Shown here: positions 24,122-31,960 of the stretch, in pieces
How the letters are laid out: each line of letters begins with the position of its first letter
How positions within the stretch are numbered: position 1 is the stretch's first letter
DNA from: CALMEC01 sp964434425
Lineage (GTDB): Bacteria; Actinomycetota; Thermoleophilia; Miltoncostaeales; Miltoncostaeaceae
Reading direction: 5' to 3'
DNA length: 64,000 nt
Assembly (NCBI GenBank): GCA_964434425.1
Contig: CAYSVH010000007.1
Location: 62,001 to 126,000 of the forward strand
Translations under genes and position numbers: made by a program
The notes under the pieces: generated by a model
The model's input: only the letters and a program-made list of their open reading frames with translations
Told to the model about the DNA's origin: nothing
The model's database searches: none

Positions 24122-26593
24122 ATGACCATCTCCGAGCAACCATCCTCAACCCCCTCCGGGGCCGTCACGGTCAACGACCGGCACGCCGAGGTCGGCCTCA
24201 CCGCCGCCGAGGTCGCCGAACGCATCGCACGGGGACAGGTGAACGCGCTCCGCGAGGGCACCTCGCGGTCCGTGGCGGAGATCTTCCGGGCCAACGTCCT
24301 CACCCGTTTCAACGCCATCCTGGGCGCTCTGTTCGTGCTGGTGATGGCGACCGGGTCGCTCGCCGACGGGTTGTTCGGCCTGATCCTCGTGGCCAACTCG
24401 ACGATCGGCATCGCCCAGGAATGGGCGGCCAAACGCAAGCTCGACCGGCTCGCTCTACTGCACGCTCCGACGACGCGGGTCATCCGGGACGGTGAGGTTC
24501 GCGACGTGCCGACGGCCGGCGTGGTCCTGGACGACCTCATCGAGCTCCGGACGGGCGACGAGGTGCCGGCGGACGGACCACTTCTGGCGTCGGACGGTCT
24601 GGAGCTGAACGAGGCGAACCTGACCGGCGAATCGGATCCCGTACCGCACGACGCCGGCGACGCCATCCGGTCGGGGACCAGCGTGGTCGCCGGGTCGGGC
24701 CGACTGCACGCCACCGCCGTCGGTGGTGACGCGTACGTCCACACGATCGCCGCGGACGCCCGTCGGTTCACGCGCACCCACTCAGAGATCCAGGCGTCGA
24801 TCAACACCCTGCTCCGGTACATCACCTGGGTGCTCGTGATCGCGGTACCGCTGCAGCTGTGGTCGCAGTGGAGCGCCGTCGGCGACCAGGGCTGGCGCGA
24901 GGTCGTCATCCGGTCCGCCGGCGGGCTCGTCGGTCTGGTCCCCGAGGGTCTCGTCCTTCTGACGTCTGTCGCGTTCCTGCTGTCGGCGGTGAAGCTGACG
25001 CGATCGCAGGTGCTCGTGCAACAGCTCCCCGCGGTGGAGGTCCTCGCCCGGGTGGACGTCGTCTGCCTCGACAAGACCGGGACGCTGACGGTCGGCGACA
25101 TCGCGTTCGGTGACCTGGAACCGCTGTCGGACATGGACGGCGAGTACGTCCGCGCGGGACTCGGCGCCCTCGCCGACGACCCGAACGCCAACGGAACCCT
25201 CGTCGCGATCGGCGCCGCCATCACCCCGCCGGGCTGGACGCGCGAGAGGACGATCCCGTTCAACTCGGCGCGCAAGTGGAGCGCCGCCACCTTCGCCGGC
25301 CACGGCACCTGGATCCTCGGTGCACCCGAGGTGCTGCTGGACGCATACGACGACGCGGCGGCCCGCGAACGGATGCGCGGACGGGTCGCCGAGCTCGCCG
25401 CGGGCGGTCAGCGCGTGGTCCTCGCCGCCCGGTCCGCCCGCCCGCTGGACGGGGCCGTCCTGCCCGGCGATCTGGCCCCGGCGGCGCTCGTCACCCTGCA
25501 CGAGCGGATCCGGCCGGACGCGCGGGAGACCCTCGACTGGATCCGTGCGCAGGACGTCGCCGTGAAGGTGATCTCGGGCGACAACCCCGAGACGGTCGGC
25601 GCCATCGCGCGGCGCGTCGGGCTCGACGTGGGCGAACCGGTGGATGCCCGGACCCTCCCGGACGACCGGGATGCGTTGCGAGCCGCGCTCGCGACCGGGA
25701 CCGTGTTCGGGCGGGTGACCCCCGAGCAGAAACGCGCGTTCGTGCACGCGCTCCAGGCCGACGACCACGTGGTCGCGATGACGGGCGACGGTGTCAACGA
25801 CGCCCTCGCGCTCAAGGACGCGGACATCGGCGTGGCGATGGGCAACGGCGCCCAGGCGACCAAGGCCGTCGCCGAGCTCGTGCTGCTCGACAGCCGCTTC
25901 TCGCACCTCCCGAACGTGATCGCGGAGGGACGTCGCGTCATCGGGAACGTCGAGAGGGTGGCCAACCTGTTCGTCGCGAAGAACGCCATGAGCCTCGTCG
26001 CGATCCTCGTGGCGGCCGTCGCCGTGTTCCCGTTCCCGCTCCTGCCCCGGCATCTGACCCTGGTCTCGACGCTGACGATCGGGGTGCCGGCATTCTTCCT
26101 CGCCCTCGGTCCGAACACCCGGCGCTACGTGCCCGGTTTCCTCGCCCGGATCCTGCGGTTCGCCATCCCCGCCGGAGCCGTGGCCGGTGTCGCGGTCATG
26201 GTCAGCTACCTCGTCGCCGGTCGTCGGTACGGAGTCCCCTGGGATGAGTTCACGGAGAAGTGCCTCACGTCGCCCGAAGGCGCGTCGACGATCGACGTCG
26301 CCTGCTGGCAACCGGGCACGGGCGCGACCATCACCCTCCTCGTCGTCTTCTTCTGGATACTCGTGGTGCTCTCACGACCGCTCGTGTCGTGGAAGGCGAT
26401 CCTCGTGGGCGCGATGGTGGCGATCGCGACGTTCGCCTTCGTACTTCCGGGCGCCCGGGAGTTCTTCGCCTTCGACGCCCCCGCACCGCTCGCATGGCTC
26501 AGTCTGGGGATCGGGGCGCTCGGTGCGCTCGCCATCGAGATCCTCTATCGGCGCACCCGCGCCGAACCCGGTGGGGCGGACCCGGCCGGCTGA
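24122..26593 (+). CDS. ctpE: P-type cation ATPase, CtpE-like (probable Ca2+ transporter)
   Basis: 823 aa with the usual P-type plan: actuator loop ELNEANLTGESDPVP (TGES), TM4 motif GLVPEGLVLLTSVAF, phosphorylation site CLDKTGTLTVGD, nucleotide-domain and hinge motifs VKVISGDNPETV and MTGDGVNDALALKDADIG, and about ten membrane spans. The VPEGL form of TM4 matches mycobacterial CtpE, a calcium uptake ATPase, rather than heavy-metal P1B pumps, and there is no CXXC metal-binding domain. Calcium is therefore the favoured ion by family inference. It has a long upstream leader region. Confidence 0.85.
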   Translation: MTISEQPSSTPSGAVTVNDRHAEVGLTAAEVAERIARGQVNALREGTSRSVAEIFRANVLTRFNAILGALFVLVMATGSLADGLFGLILVANSTIGIAQEWAAKRKLDRLALLHAPTTRVIRDGEVRDVPTAGVVLDDLIELRTGDEVPADGPLLASDGLELNEANLTGESDPVPHDAGDAIRSGTSVVAGSGRLHATAVGGDAYVHTIAADARRFTRTHSEIQASINTLLRYITWVLVIAVPLQLWSQWSAVGDQGWREVVIRSAGGLVGLVPEGLVLLTSVAFLLSAVKLTRSQVLVQQLPAVEVLARVDVVCLDKTGTLTVGDIAFGDLEPLSDMDGEYVRAGLGALADDPNANGTLVAIGAAITPPGWTRERTIPFNSARKWSAATFAGHGTWILGAPEVLLDAYDDAAARERMRGRVAELAAGGQRVVLAARSARPLDGAVLPGDLAPAALVTLHERIRPDARETLDWIRAQDVAVKVISGDNPETVGAIARRVGLDVGEPVDARTLPDDRDALRAALATGTVFGRVTPEQKRAFVHALQADDHVVAMTGDGVNDALALKDADIGVAMGNGAQATKAVAELVLLDSRFSHLPNVIAEGRRVIGNVERVANLFVAKNAMSLVAILVAAVAVFPFPLLPRHLTLVSTLTIGVPAFFLALGPNTRRYVPGFLARILRFAIPAGAVAGVAVMVSYLVAGRRYGVPWDEFTEKCLTSPEGASTIDVACWQPGTGATITLLVVFFWILVVLSRPLVSWKAILVGAMVAIATFAFVLPGAREFFAFDAPAPLAWLSLGIGALGALAIEILYRRTRAEPGGADPAG

Positions 26594-26767
26594 CGGCGTC
26601 GCTCCACGTCCATCGCATCGGTTCACGGGGCCAGGGCACCGACAACCGCGGAGTGTCGACGGCCATCGAACGAGCCCCGCCCGGGAGGGCGGACCAGGAT
26701 CACGGCACCGGTCGCCGCCGGCGGACGGCGACCGACGTCCAGCCCATACGCTTGACTGTGCGGGCCC

Positions 26768-27778
26768 ATGGGACTCCTCGCCAAACTCAGGATCGACGGC
26801 TTCATCATCGCGATCCTCGCCGCCGTGGGCGTCGCGGCCGTCCTGCCGGCGACGGGGCGGGCCGAGGACGTCCTCGACGTGGTGGTCGTCGCGGCGATCG
26901 CCCTCCTGTTCTTCCTCTACGGCGCGCGCATGGAGCCCACCGAGGCCATCGCGGGTCTGCGGCACTGGCGACTTCATCTGACGATCCTCGGTTTCACCTT
27001 CCTCCTGTTCCCGCTGATCGGGCTGGCCCTCCGTCCGATCGCGCCGTACCTCGTCGGTGAGGCGCTCACGGTCGGGATCCTGTTCCTGTGCGTCGTGCCG
27101 TCGACGGTGCAGTCGTCGATCGCGTTCACGTCGATCGCCCGCGGGAACGTGGCGGGCGCCATCGTGAGCGCGTCGCTGTCCAACATCCTCGGCGTATTCC
27201 TGACGCCGCTGCTCGTGATCGCCCTCATCAGCACGACGGGCGGAGTGACCATCAGCGGGATGGCGGTGGTCGACATCTGCCTGCAGATCCTGCTGCCGTT
27301 CATCCTCGGGCAACTGTCCCGGCCATTGACGGCGCGCTTCGTCATGCGACGCAGGAACCTCCTGAAGTACAGCGATCGCGGCACGATCGTGCTCGTCGTC
27401 TACGCCGCCTTCTCCAAGGGGATGGACGAAGGCATCTGGTCGACCGTCGGGATCGGCGACATCCTCGTCCTCGTCGCCCTCTCCGTCGTGCTCGTCGTCG
27501 GCCTTCTCTGGCTGACGGGCGTCGTATCGAACCGGCTCGGCTTCTCGCGGGGCGATCGCATCGCCATCCAGTTCTGCGGCACCAAGAAGTCGCTCGCCAC
27601 CGGTCTGCCGATGGCGGCGATCATCTTCAGCGGCGGATCCGTCGGCATCGTCGTCCTGCCGCTCATGATCTTCCACCAGGTCCAGCTCATGATCTGCTCG
27701 TGGCTGGCGGCACGCTACGCGCGTCAGGACGACGCATCACCGCGCGCGTCGGCGACGACGTCCCCCGGCACTTCGTAG
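26768..27778 (+). CDS. Bile acid:sodium symporter-like transporter (SBF-like, YfeH type)
   Basis: 336 aa, about ten transmembrane helices. It starts with LLAKLRIDGFIIAILAAVG and has the family blocks FLYGARMEPTEAI, VVPSTVQSSIAFTSIARGN and IQFCGTKKSLATGLPMA, the last being the conserved SBF-like substrate region. Members move organic anions or related solutes with sodium; the substrate is unknown. A TACGCT box at 26747-26752 is a weak promoter candidate. The 174-nt gap before it holds no gene. Confidence 0.85.
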   Translation: MGLLAKLRIDGFIIAILAAVGVAAVLPATGRAEDVLDVVVVAAIALLFFLYGARMEPTEAIAGLRHWRLHLTILGFTFLLFPLIGLALRPIAPYLVGEALTVGILFLCVVPSTVQSSIAFTSIARGNVAGAIVSASLSNILGVFLTPLLVIALISTTGGVTISGMAVVDICLQILLPFILGQLSRPLTARFVMRRRNLLKYSDRGTIVLVVYAAFSKGMDEGIWSTVGIGDILVLVALSVVLVVGLLWLTGVVSNRLGFSRGDRIAIQFCGTKKSLATGLPMAAIIFSGGSVGIVVLPLMIFHQVQLMICSWLAARYARQDDASPRASATTSPGTS

Positions 27779-27837
27779 ACGCACTCTCTCGCCGCGGGGA
27801 GCGTCGAGGGTCGCGTGCCGGGGCGGTGAGGGGGAGG

Positions 27838-27843
27838 TATGCT
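27838..27843 (+). promoter_or_regulatory. -10 box (TATGCT) for the methyltransferase gene
   Basis: TATGCT lies 9 nt before the ATG at 27853, the same pattern as other apparently leaderless genes here. Confidence 0.4.
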
Positions 27844-27852
27844 CGCCAGTCG

Positions 27853-28758
27853 ATGTCGCGATCCGAATCCTTCACACGCACCCCGCGCCGAAACTGTCCA
27901 CGGTGCGGGGGATCGGCACGCCGCTGGGTCCATGCCCACGACCGCACGGGGGGACCCTCGGTCGAGGTGCATCGGTGCCGGGACTGCGGGATCGGGTTCG
28001 CCGATGCCGATGAGGGAGCCCCGGCGGCGCCGACCGCCCTCCCGTCCGGAGGCTTCGCCCGGCGCATCGCCGACGCCATCCTCTGGGGTGAGCTCCGGCC
28101 GGCGCGCGAGGTGATCGGCGAGGGCGAACGCGTCCTCGACGTGGGTGCGGGATCCGGTAATCGCAGCGTCGTTCTCGCCGATCACGGCCACCGGGTCGAC
28201 GTCGTCGAACCGGATCCTGAGGAGGCCGCGCTCGCCCGTGAACAACTCGGGGGTGCCTCGACGGTCCACGAGAGCACCGTCGAGGCGCTCCCCGATGACG
28301 TGACCGGCTACGACGTGGCGCTCTTCTCCCACGTGGCGGAACACCTTCCCGATCCCGAGGCCACCCTCGGCGCCACGCGCACGCGTCTTCGGCTCGGCGG
28401 ACACGTGGTGGTCATGGTGCCCAACGCCGGCGGTCTCGAGGCACGGCTCTTCCGGGGACGCTGGCACGGCTGGGAACCCAGCCGGCACCGCTGGCACTTC
28501 CGTCGCCGGGTGCTCGCCGAGATGCTGCGACGCGCCGGCTTTGAGGACGTGCGGGTCCGGGCGACGGGCGGGTGGCGGTACCCGTCCACGCTCGCCTTCA
28601 GCATCGCTCCGGGCCTCGATCCGCAGATCAACCCGGCCCGGGCACTCATCGGGCGCGTCCTCACCATCGCCCTGGTCCCGGTCGCCCGGCTTCTCGCCCT
28701 CACCGGTCTGGGGGCCCAACTGGTCGCCGTGGGGCGCGCACCGGGCGGAGAGCGGTAG
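27853..28758 (+). CDS. Class I SAM methyltransferase with N-terminal zinc ribbon
   Basis: 301 aa. An N-terminal zinc finger (CPRCGG at residues 15-20 and CRDCG around 42-46) precedes a SAM-binding domain: motif I VLDVGAGSGNRSV, acidic loop VVEPDPEEA, motif IV-like YDVALFSHVAEHLPDP and GGHVVVMVPN. The arrangement matches Methyltransf_23-type enzymes often found in polysaccharide or cofactor pathways. The C-terminal part (about 250-290) contains a hydrophobic helix that may touch the membrane. No pathway partner is adjacent. Confidence 0.85.
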   Translation: MSRSESFTRTPRRNCPRCGGSARRWVHAHDRTGGPSVEVHRCRDCGIGFADADEGAPAAPTALPSGGFARRIADAILWGELRPAREVIGEGERVLDVGAGSGNRSVVLADHGHRVDVVEPDPEEAALAREQLGGASTVHESTVEALPDDVTGYDVALFSHVAEHLPDPEATLGATRTRLRLGGHVVVMVPNAGGLEARLFRGRWHGWEPSRHRWHFRRRVLAEMLRRAGFEDVRVRATGGWRYPSTLAFSIAPGLDPQINPARALIGRVLTIALVPVARLLALTGLGAQLVAVGRAPGGER

Positions 28759-28785
28759 CCGGCACGCCGGCTCCACCGACGTCCC

Positions 28786-29694
28786 GTGCGAGAGGCCCTC
28801 ACAGACGTCCTGCTGCCCGTCGTGCTCGTGGCCGCGCTCGGGGCCCTTCTCGCATCCCGCGTCCGCATCGATCACGACACGGTCTCGAGGATCACGCTGT
28901 ACCTGCTGTCGCCGGCCCTCGTGGCCGAGACCGTGCTCCACACGCCCATCGCCATGTCGGAGGCCGTGCGCCTGACCCTGGCGTACGCGGCGGTGCTCGC
29001 CGTCAGCCTCCTCGCCGGCTGGGCCTGCGGACTGGGTGGTTCCGGACGCGGTGCCCGGAGCATGAGCATCAGCGTGGGGCTCTGGAACGCGGGGAACATG
29101 GGGCTTCCGATCGCGCTCTTCGCGTTCGGACAGGCGGGCTTCGAACGCGCGACGATCCTCTTCCTGGTGTCGTTCATCGGCATGTACGCCGTCGGGCCCG
29201 CTGTCCTCACCATGGGACGGGACGGAGTGACCGCGATGGGCACGGTGCGCGCCGTCATGCGTCTCCCGGTCCTCTGGGTGGCGGCGCTGGCCCTGGCGGT
29301 CCGGGCGCTGGACGTCCCCGTGCCCCAGGGGATCGATCGCGGGGTCACGCTGCTGGCGCAGGCGACGCTGCCCATCATCCTGCTGGCGCTCGGTCTCCAA
29401 CTGGGATCCGGAGGATGGATCCGCCCGAACGCGCGCATCTGGGCGGCGACGGCCGCGCGCCTCGTCGTCGGACCCGCCTCCGCCTGGGGGATCGGCTGGA
29501 CGGTCGGGCTGCGCGGCGAGGCCCTCGCCGTGCTCATCCTGTCGGCGGCGATGCCCACGGCGGTGAACGCGCTCCTCATCGCGCGCGAATACGACGGCGA
29601 CACCGACGTCGTGGCCGCCGCGATCGTCACCACCACGCTCGCGTCGCTCCTGACGCTGGCGATCCTGCTGCCCCTGCTTCCCCGGATCACCTGA
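28786..29694 (+). CDS. AEC-family (auxin efflux carrier-like) transporter
   Basis: 302 aa with about ten transmembrane helices in two inverted halves. The family blocks are LLPVVLVAALGALLASR at the N-terminus, LWNAGNMGLPIALFAFG in the middle, and LPIILLALGLQL and SAAMPTAVNALLIAREY in the second half. Bacterial members export or import small organic acids; the substrate is unknown. It starts with GTG 28 nt after the methyltransferase, so co-transcription is likely. Confidence 0.88.
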   Translation: MREALTDVLLPVVLVAALGALLASRVRIDHDTVSRITLYLLSPALVAETVLHTPIAMSEAVRLTLAYAAVLAVSLLAGWACGLGGSGRGARSMSISVGLWNAGNMGLPIALFAFGQAGFERATILFLVSFIGMYAVGPAVLTMGRDGVTAMGTVRAVMRLPVLWVAALALAVRALDVPVPQGIDRGVTLLAQATLPIILLALGLQLGSGGWIRPNARIWAATAARLVVGPASAWGIGWTVGLRGEALAVLILSAAMPTAVNALLIAREYDGDTDVVAAAIVTTTLASLLTLAILLPLLPRIT

Positions 29695-29804
29695 CCGCGG
29701 GCAAAAGCGGCCGGCCGTCGGGAGTCGCCCCGAGGCAGGGTGGTCCACGCCGCGCGTAGGGTCCGGATGCCGTCGACCAGCCCAGCCGAGGAGGCACCAG
29801 ACCG

Positions 29805-30125
29805 ATGAGCGTCATCAAGATCAACGCGATCACCGTTCCCGCCGACGGCGGTGACGAACTCGCGCAGCGCTTCGCCGCCCGCGCGGGTGCGGTCGACGGG
29901 GCCGACGGCTTCGAGGGCTTCGAGCTCCTTCGTCCCACGGACGGCCGCACCACCTGGCTGGTGGTCACCCGCTGGCGGGACGAGGACGCGTTCCGGGCCT
30001 GGAGGGAGTCGCCCGCTTTCGCGCACGGTCATCGCAGCGAGGCGGAACGCGCCGGGGGAGACGCTCCGAAGCCCGTGGGCGTGAGCAGTGAACTCTGGAA
30101 CTACGAGGTCGCGGTCTCGAGCTAG
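29805..30125 (+). CDS. Antibiotic-biosynthesis-monooxygenase fold protein, MhuD/IsdG-like haem degrader
   Basis: 106 aa single-domain dimeric ferredoxin-like fold. The sequence MSVIKINAITVPADGG, RFAARAGAVDGADGFEGFELL and FRAWRESPAFAHGH matches mycobacterial MhuD-type haem-degrading proteins, including the Asn of KINAI, the distal Trp (Trp in FRAWRES) and a His in the FAHGHR segment as proximal ligand. It would release iron from haem. It is preceded by GAGGAGG and a TAGGGT box. No haem transporter is adjacent. Confidence 0.8.
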   Translation: MSVIKINAITVPADGGDELAQRFAARAGAVDGADGFEGFELLRPTDGRTTWLVVTRWRDEDAFRAWRESPAFAHGHRSEAERAGGDAPKPVGVSSELWNYEVAVSS

Positions 30126-30149
30126 AGGGAGGGCCGCGGCCCGGCCGTC

Positions 30150-30851
30150 TCACCGTGGGCGTGAGCCCCGTGGGGTGCGCTGCGGCGCGAGTGGCCGGGG
30201 CACCGTCTCAAGGTGGGCCACCACACCGGAGGGACCCGCCTCCAGCCAGGCCCAGCAGGGGTGCGCATCCGGCGTGGGCGCCTCGCCGACGCTTCCCGGA
30301 TTGACGAATAGGCAACCGTCGACCGTCCGGGCGATCTGATGATGCGTGTGGCCGGTCACCACCGCATCCACGTCGGGAAACCGGGTTCGGAGATCGCGCA
30401 GGTCCGAGAGGGGCGTGCGCCGATCGAAGAGCGGCTCGGTGGGATCGTCGGGCGATCCGTGCATCACGAGCACGCGGTAACGGCCGACCCGGATGGTGAC
30501 GGTCAGCGGCGCCTCGATCAGGAAGGCGACGCTCGACTCGGACAGGCGGTGCCGCGTCCACGACCGTGAGCCCACACGTTCGGCGGCCGGATGCCCATGG
30601 GGCCGTGGTTCGCGAAGGGCGACCTTGCGATCGGTGTTGCCGCACACCACCGGCCATCCCAGCATCGCGATCCGGTTGACGCAGGCCTCGGGTTGACCGC
30701 CGCGGAGCACGATGTCGCCCGTGCAGACCCCCGCGGAGAGGAGATCCATGCCCGCCACCGCGTCCAGCACGGCGTCCAGGGCCGCGATGTTCCCGTGGAC
30801 GTCGCCGAGGAGGGCAAGAGCGCCGGGTGCGTCACCCGAGGGGCGGCTCAC
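30150..30851 (-). CDS. YfcE-type metallophosphoesterase
   Basis: 233 aa from the GTG at 30851. Calcineurin-like phosphoesterase motifs are present: GDVHGN (about residue 17), GD in CTGDIVLRGG, CGNTD, VMHGSPDDP and VTGHTHHQIA, ending with NPGSVGEAP. These give the dimetal site of the YfcE/MJ0936 phosphodiesterase group. The start overlaps the stop of the upstream small membrane-protein gene (GTGA), so this gene shares its LexA-type promoter. The substrate is unknown; a nucleotide role is possible but unproved. Confidence 0.88.
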   Translation of the reverse strand: MSRPSGDAPGALALLGDVHGNIAALDAVLDAVAGMDLLSAGVCTGDIVLRGGQPEACVNRIAMLGWPVVCGNTDRKVALREPRPHGHPAAERVGSRSWTRHRLSESSVAFLIEAPLTVTIRVGRYRVLVMHGSPDDPTEPLFDRRTPLSDLRDLRTRFPDVDAVVTGHTHHQIARTVDGCLFVNPGSVGEAPTPDAHPCWAWLEAGPSGVVAHLETVPRPLAPQRTPRGSRPR

Positions 30852-31270
30852 GCGGCGCGTGGCAGTGACCGGGCGGGCACGTCGTACGGGTTGTGCACGA
30901 CCCGGAGGGGGGTGACGGCGACCCGTTCGGCCTGCGGTGGTGCCCATGTCGGTGCCGCCGCCGGTGCGGTCACCGGGGCACGGGTGGACACGGTGGCGAC
31001 GACCTGGCGCCGGCTGGCGATCAGCGCGGGCACCGCCAGGGCCAGGCACACCGCCGCGACGGCGGTGAGCCCTCCCGGCTGACCGCCGCCCAGGGCGGTG
31101 GCGCCGGCACCCAGCAGGAAGCCGGTCGCCAACCCCACGAGGGCGACCGCCACGCGTTGGGGGCGGCCCAGCCGGCGTGACGCGGCGTGGTGCGCGCCGC
31201 CGTACGCCGCCGGCCGAGTGTGGTGTCCACCGCGGGGGCGGGAGGGGTCCATGGCTCGTGTCGTGCTCAT
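30848..31270 (-). CDS. Small two-span membrane protein under an SOS-type promoter
   Basis: 140 aa. A basic, His/Arg-rich N-terminus (1-40) is followed by two hydrophobic segments (about 43-64 and 70-90) and a Pro/Ala-rich tail ending DVPARSLPRAA. There is no LysM, signal peptidase motif or known family. The promoter is well defined: TTGTTC (-35), 17 nt, TAAGGT (-10), then 7 nt to the ATG. The -35 overlaps a perfect Gram-positive LexA box. Its position divergent from mraZ recalls SOS-induced division inhibitors (YneA, DivS, ChiZ), but it is not similar to them in sequence; that role is a hypothesis. It is coupled to the phosphoesterase. Confidence 0.75.
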   Translation of the reverse strand: MSTTRAMDPSRPRGGHHTRPAAYGGAHHAASRRLGRPQRVAVALVGLATGFLLGAGATALGGGQPGGLTAVAAVCLALAVPALIASRRQVVATVSTRAPVTAPAAAPTWAPPQAERVAVTPLRVVHNPYDVPARSLPRAA

Positions 31271-31277
31271 GGGAATG

Positions 31278-31306
31278 ACCTTAGACCGAGATTGCGGACC
31301 GAACAA
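31278..31306 (-). promoter_or_regulatory. Promoter of the small membrane-protein operon
   Basis: On the minus strand TTGTTC (31306-31301) and TAAGGT (31283-31278) are separated by exactly 17 nt. The transcript would start at or beside the ATG at 31270, so it is leaderless. Confidence 0.75.
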
Positions 31307-31313
31307 GTGTTCG
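31300..31313. promoter_or_regulatory. LexA (SOS) box
   Basis: CGAACAAGTGTTCG matches the Gram-positive consensus CGAACRNRYGTTYG at every position and has perfect 6-bp arms. It covers the -35 of the minus-strand promoter, so bound LexA would block it. It is about 155 nt from the mraZ -35 and less likely to act there. Confidence 0.8.
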
Positions 31314-31362
31314 ATGGATCGTGCAATGAAACGTGCCGTGCGTACCGGTGTTTCAGCAGCGG

Positions 31363-31375
31363 CCGTTTCAAACGG
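31363..31375. promoter_or_regulatory. Palindrome in the mraZ upstream region
   Basis: CCGTTTCAAACGG is a perfect dyad. GTTTCA/TGAAAC occurs two more times nearby (31327-31332 and 31350-31355), giving a small cluster in an AT-richer spacer. Possible binding sites for an unidentified factor. Confidence 0.35.
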
Positions 31376-31453
31376 TTCGGTTGGTTCGATCGCGTCCGGG
31401 ATCGGGCCCGCGGGGTGCCTTGGGGCCTGGAATGGAGGGGATTGGGGGGGCGA

Positions 31454-31490
31454 TGGGTGTATCCGGGTTGTGATGTGGGGAGATGTGGGG
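31454..31490 (+). promoter_or_regulatory. Candidate MraZ binding repeats
   Basis: TGGGT-N5-CGGGT (31454-31468) and TGGGG-N5-TGGGG (31476-31490) show the 10-bp spaced TGGGN direct repeats known for MraZ operators. The second pair lies between the -35 and -10 of mraZ, which suits autorepression. Confidence 0.6.
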
Positions 31491-31496
31491 TATCGT
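31468..31496 (+). promoter_or_regulatory. mraZ (dcw) promoter
   Basis: TTGTGA (31468-31473), 17 nt, TATCGT (31491-31496), then 8 nt to the mraZ ATG at 31505, which is thus probably a leaderless start. Confidence 0.7.
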
Positions 31497-31504
31497 GGCC
31501 GCCG

Positions 31505-31960
31505 ATGGTGCAACAGTCATCACTGATGGGCACGTATGAGTGCAGCGTCGACAACCGGTATCGCATCGCCATACCGGCGAAACATCGCCGTGCATTCGAA
31601 CAGGGCGTGATCGTCGCCCGGTGGCTGGATGACTGTCTCGTGATCGCCCCCCGGGACCACTGGGAGGAGATGGTCCAGGACGTCTTCGGCGACCTGGACA
31701 TACGGAACGACAAGCAGCGTTGGCTTCGGCGCTACCTGATGGCCGGTGCCTATGACTCGGACGGACTGGACAAGCAAGGAAGGGTCGTCATCCCCCCGGA
31801 ACTCCGGGAGCGCATCAACCTCGAGACCGGGGTGAAGCTCATGGGGAACGGCGGCTACTTCGAACTATGGAATCCCGCGCTCATCGAGCCCAAGTTCGGT
31901 GACATGGAGCGAGAGGGGGTGTCGAGGTATGGCAACGGTCGTGACGACATTGGAGACTAA
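31505..31960 (+). CDS. mraZ: Transcriptional regulator MraZ
   Basis: 151 aa first gene of the dcw cluster. Two SpoVT-AbrB-like units are visible: MGTYECSVDNRYRIAIPAKHRRAF and, in the second half, DSDGLDKQGRVVIPPELRERI. MraZ is a ring-forming DNA-binding protein that represses its own operon and is removed or antagonised by RsmH activity. The ATG at 31505 is preferred over 31526 (MGTYE) because of the -10 box 8 nt upstream. The tail runs to residue 151, overlapping rsmH by 32 nt. TGGGN repeats upstream fit autoregulation. Confidence 0.93.
   Translation: MVQQSSLMGTYECSVDNRYRIAIPAKHRRAFEQGVIVARWLDDCLVIAPRDHWEEMVQDVFGDLDIRNDKQRWLRRYLMAGAYDSDGLDKQGRVVIPPELRERINLETGVKLMGNGGYFELWNPALIEPKFGDMEREGVSRYGNGRDDIGD

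Noticed and set aside
27724..29748. 674-residue minus-strand frame opposite the methyltransferase and AEC transporter
   Set aside because: Composition is that of a shadow frame (Arg, Gly, Asp, His) and it overlaps well-supported genes completely.
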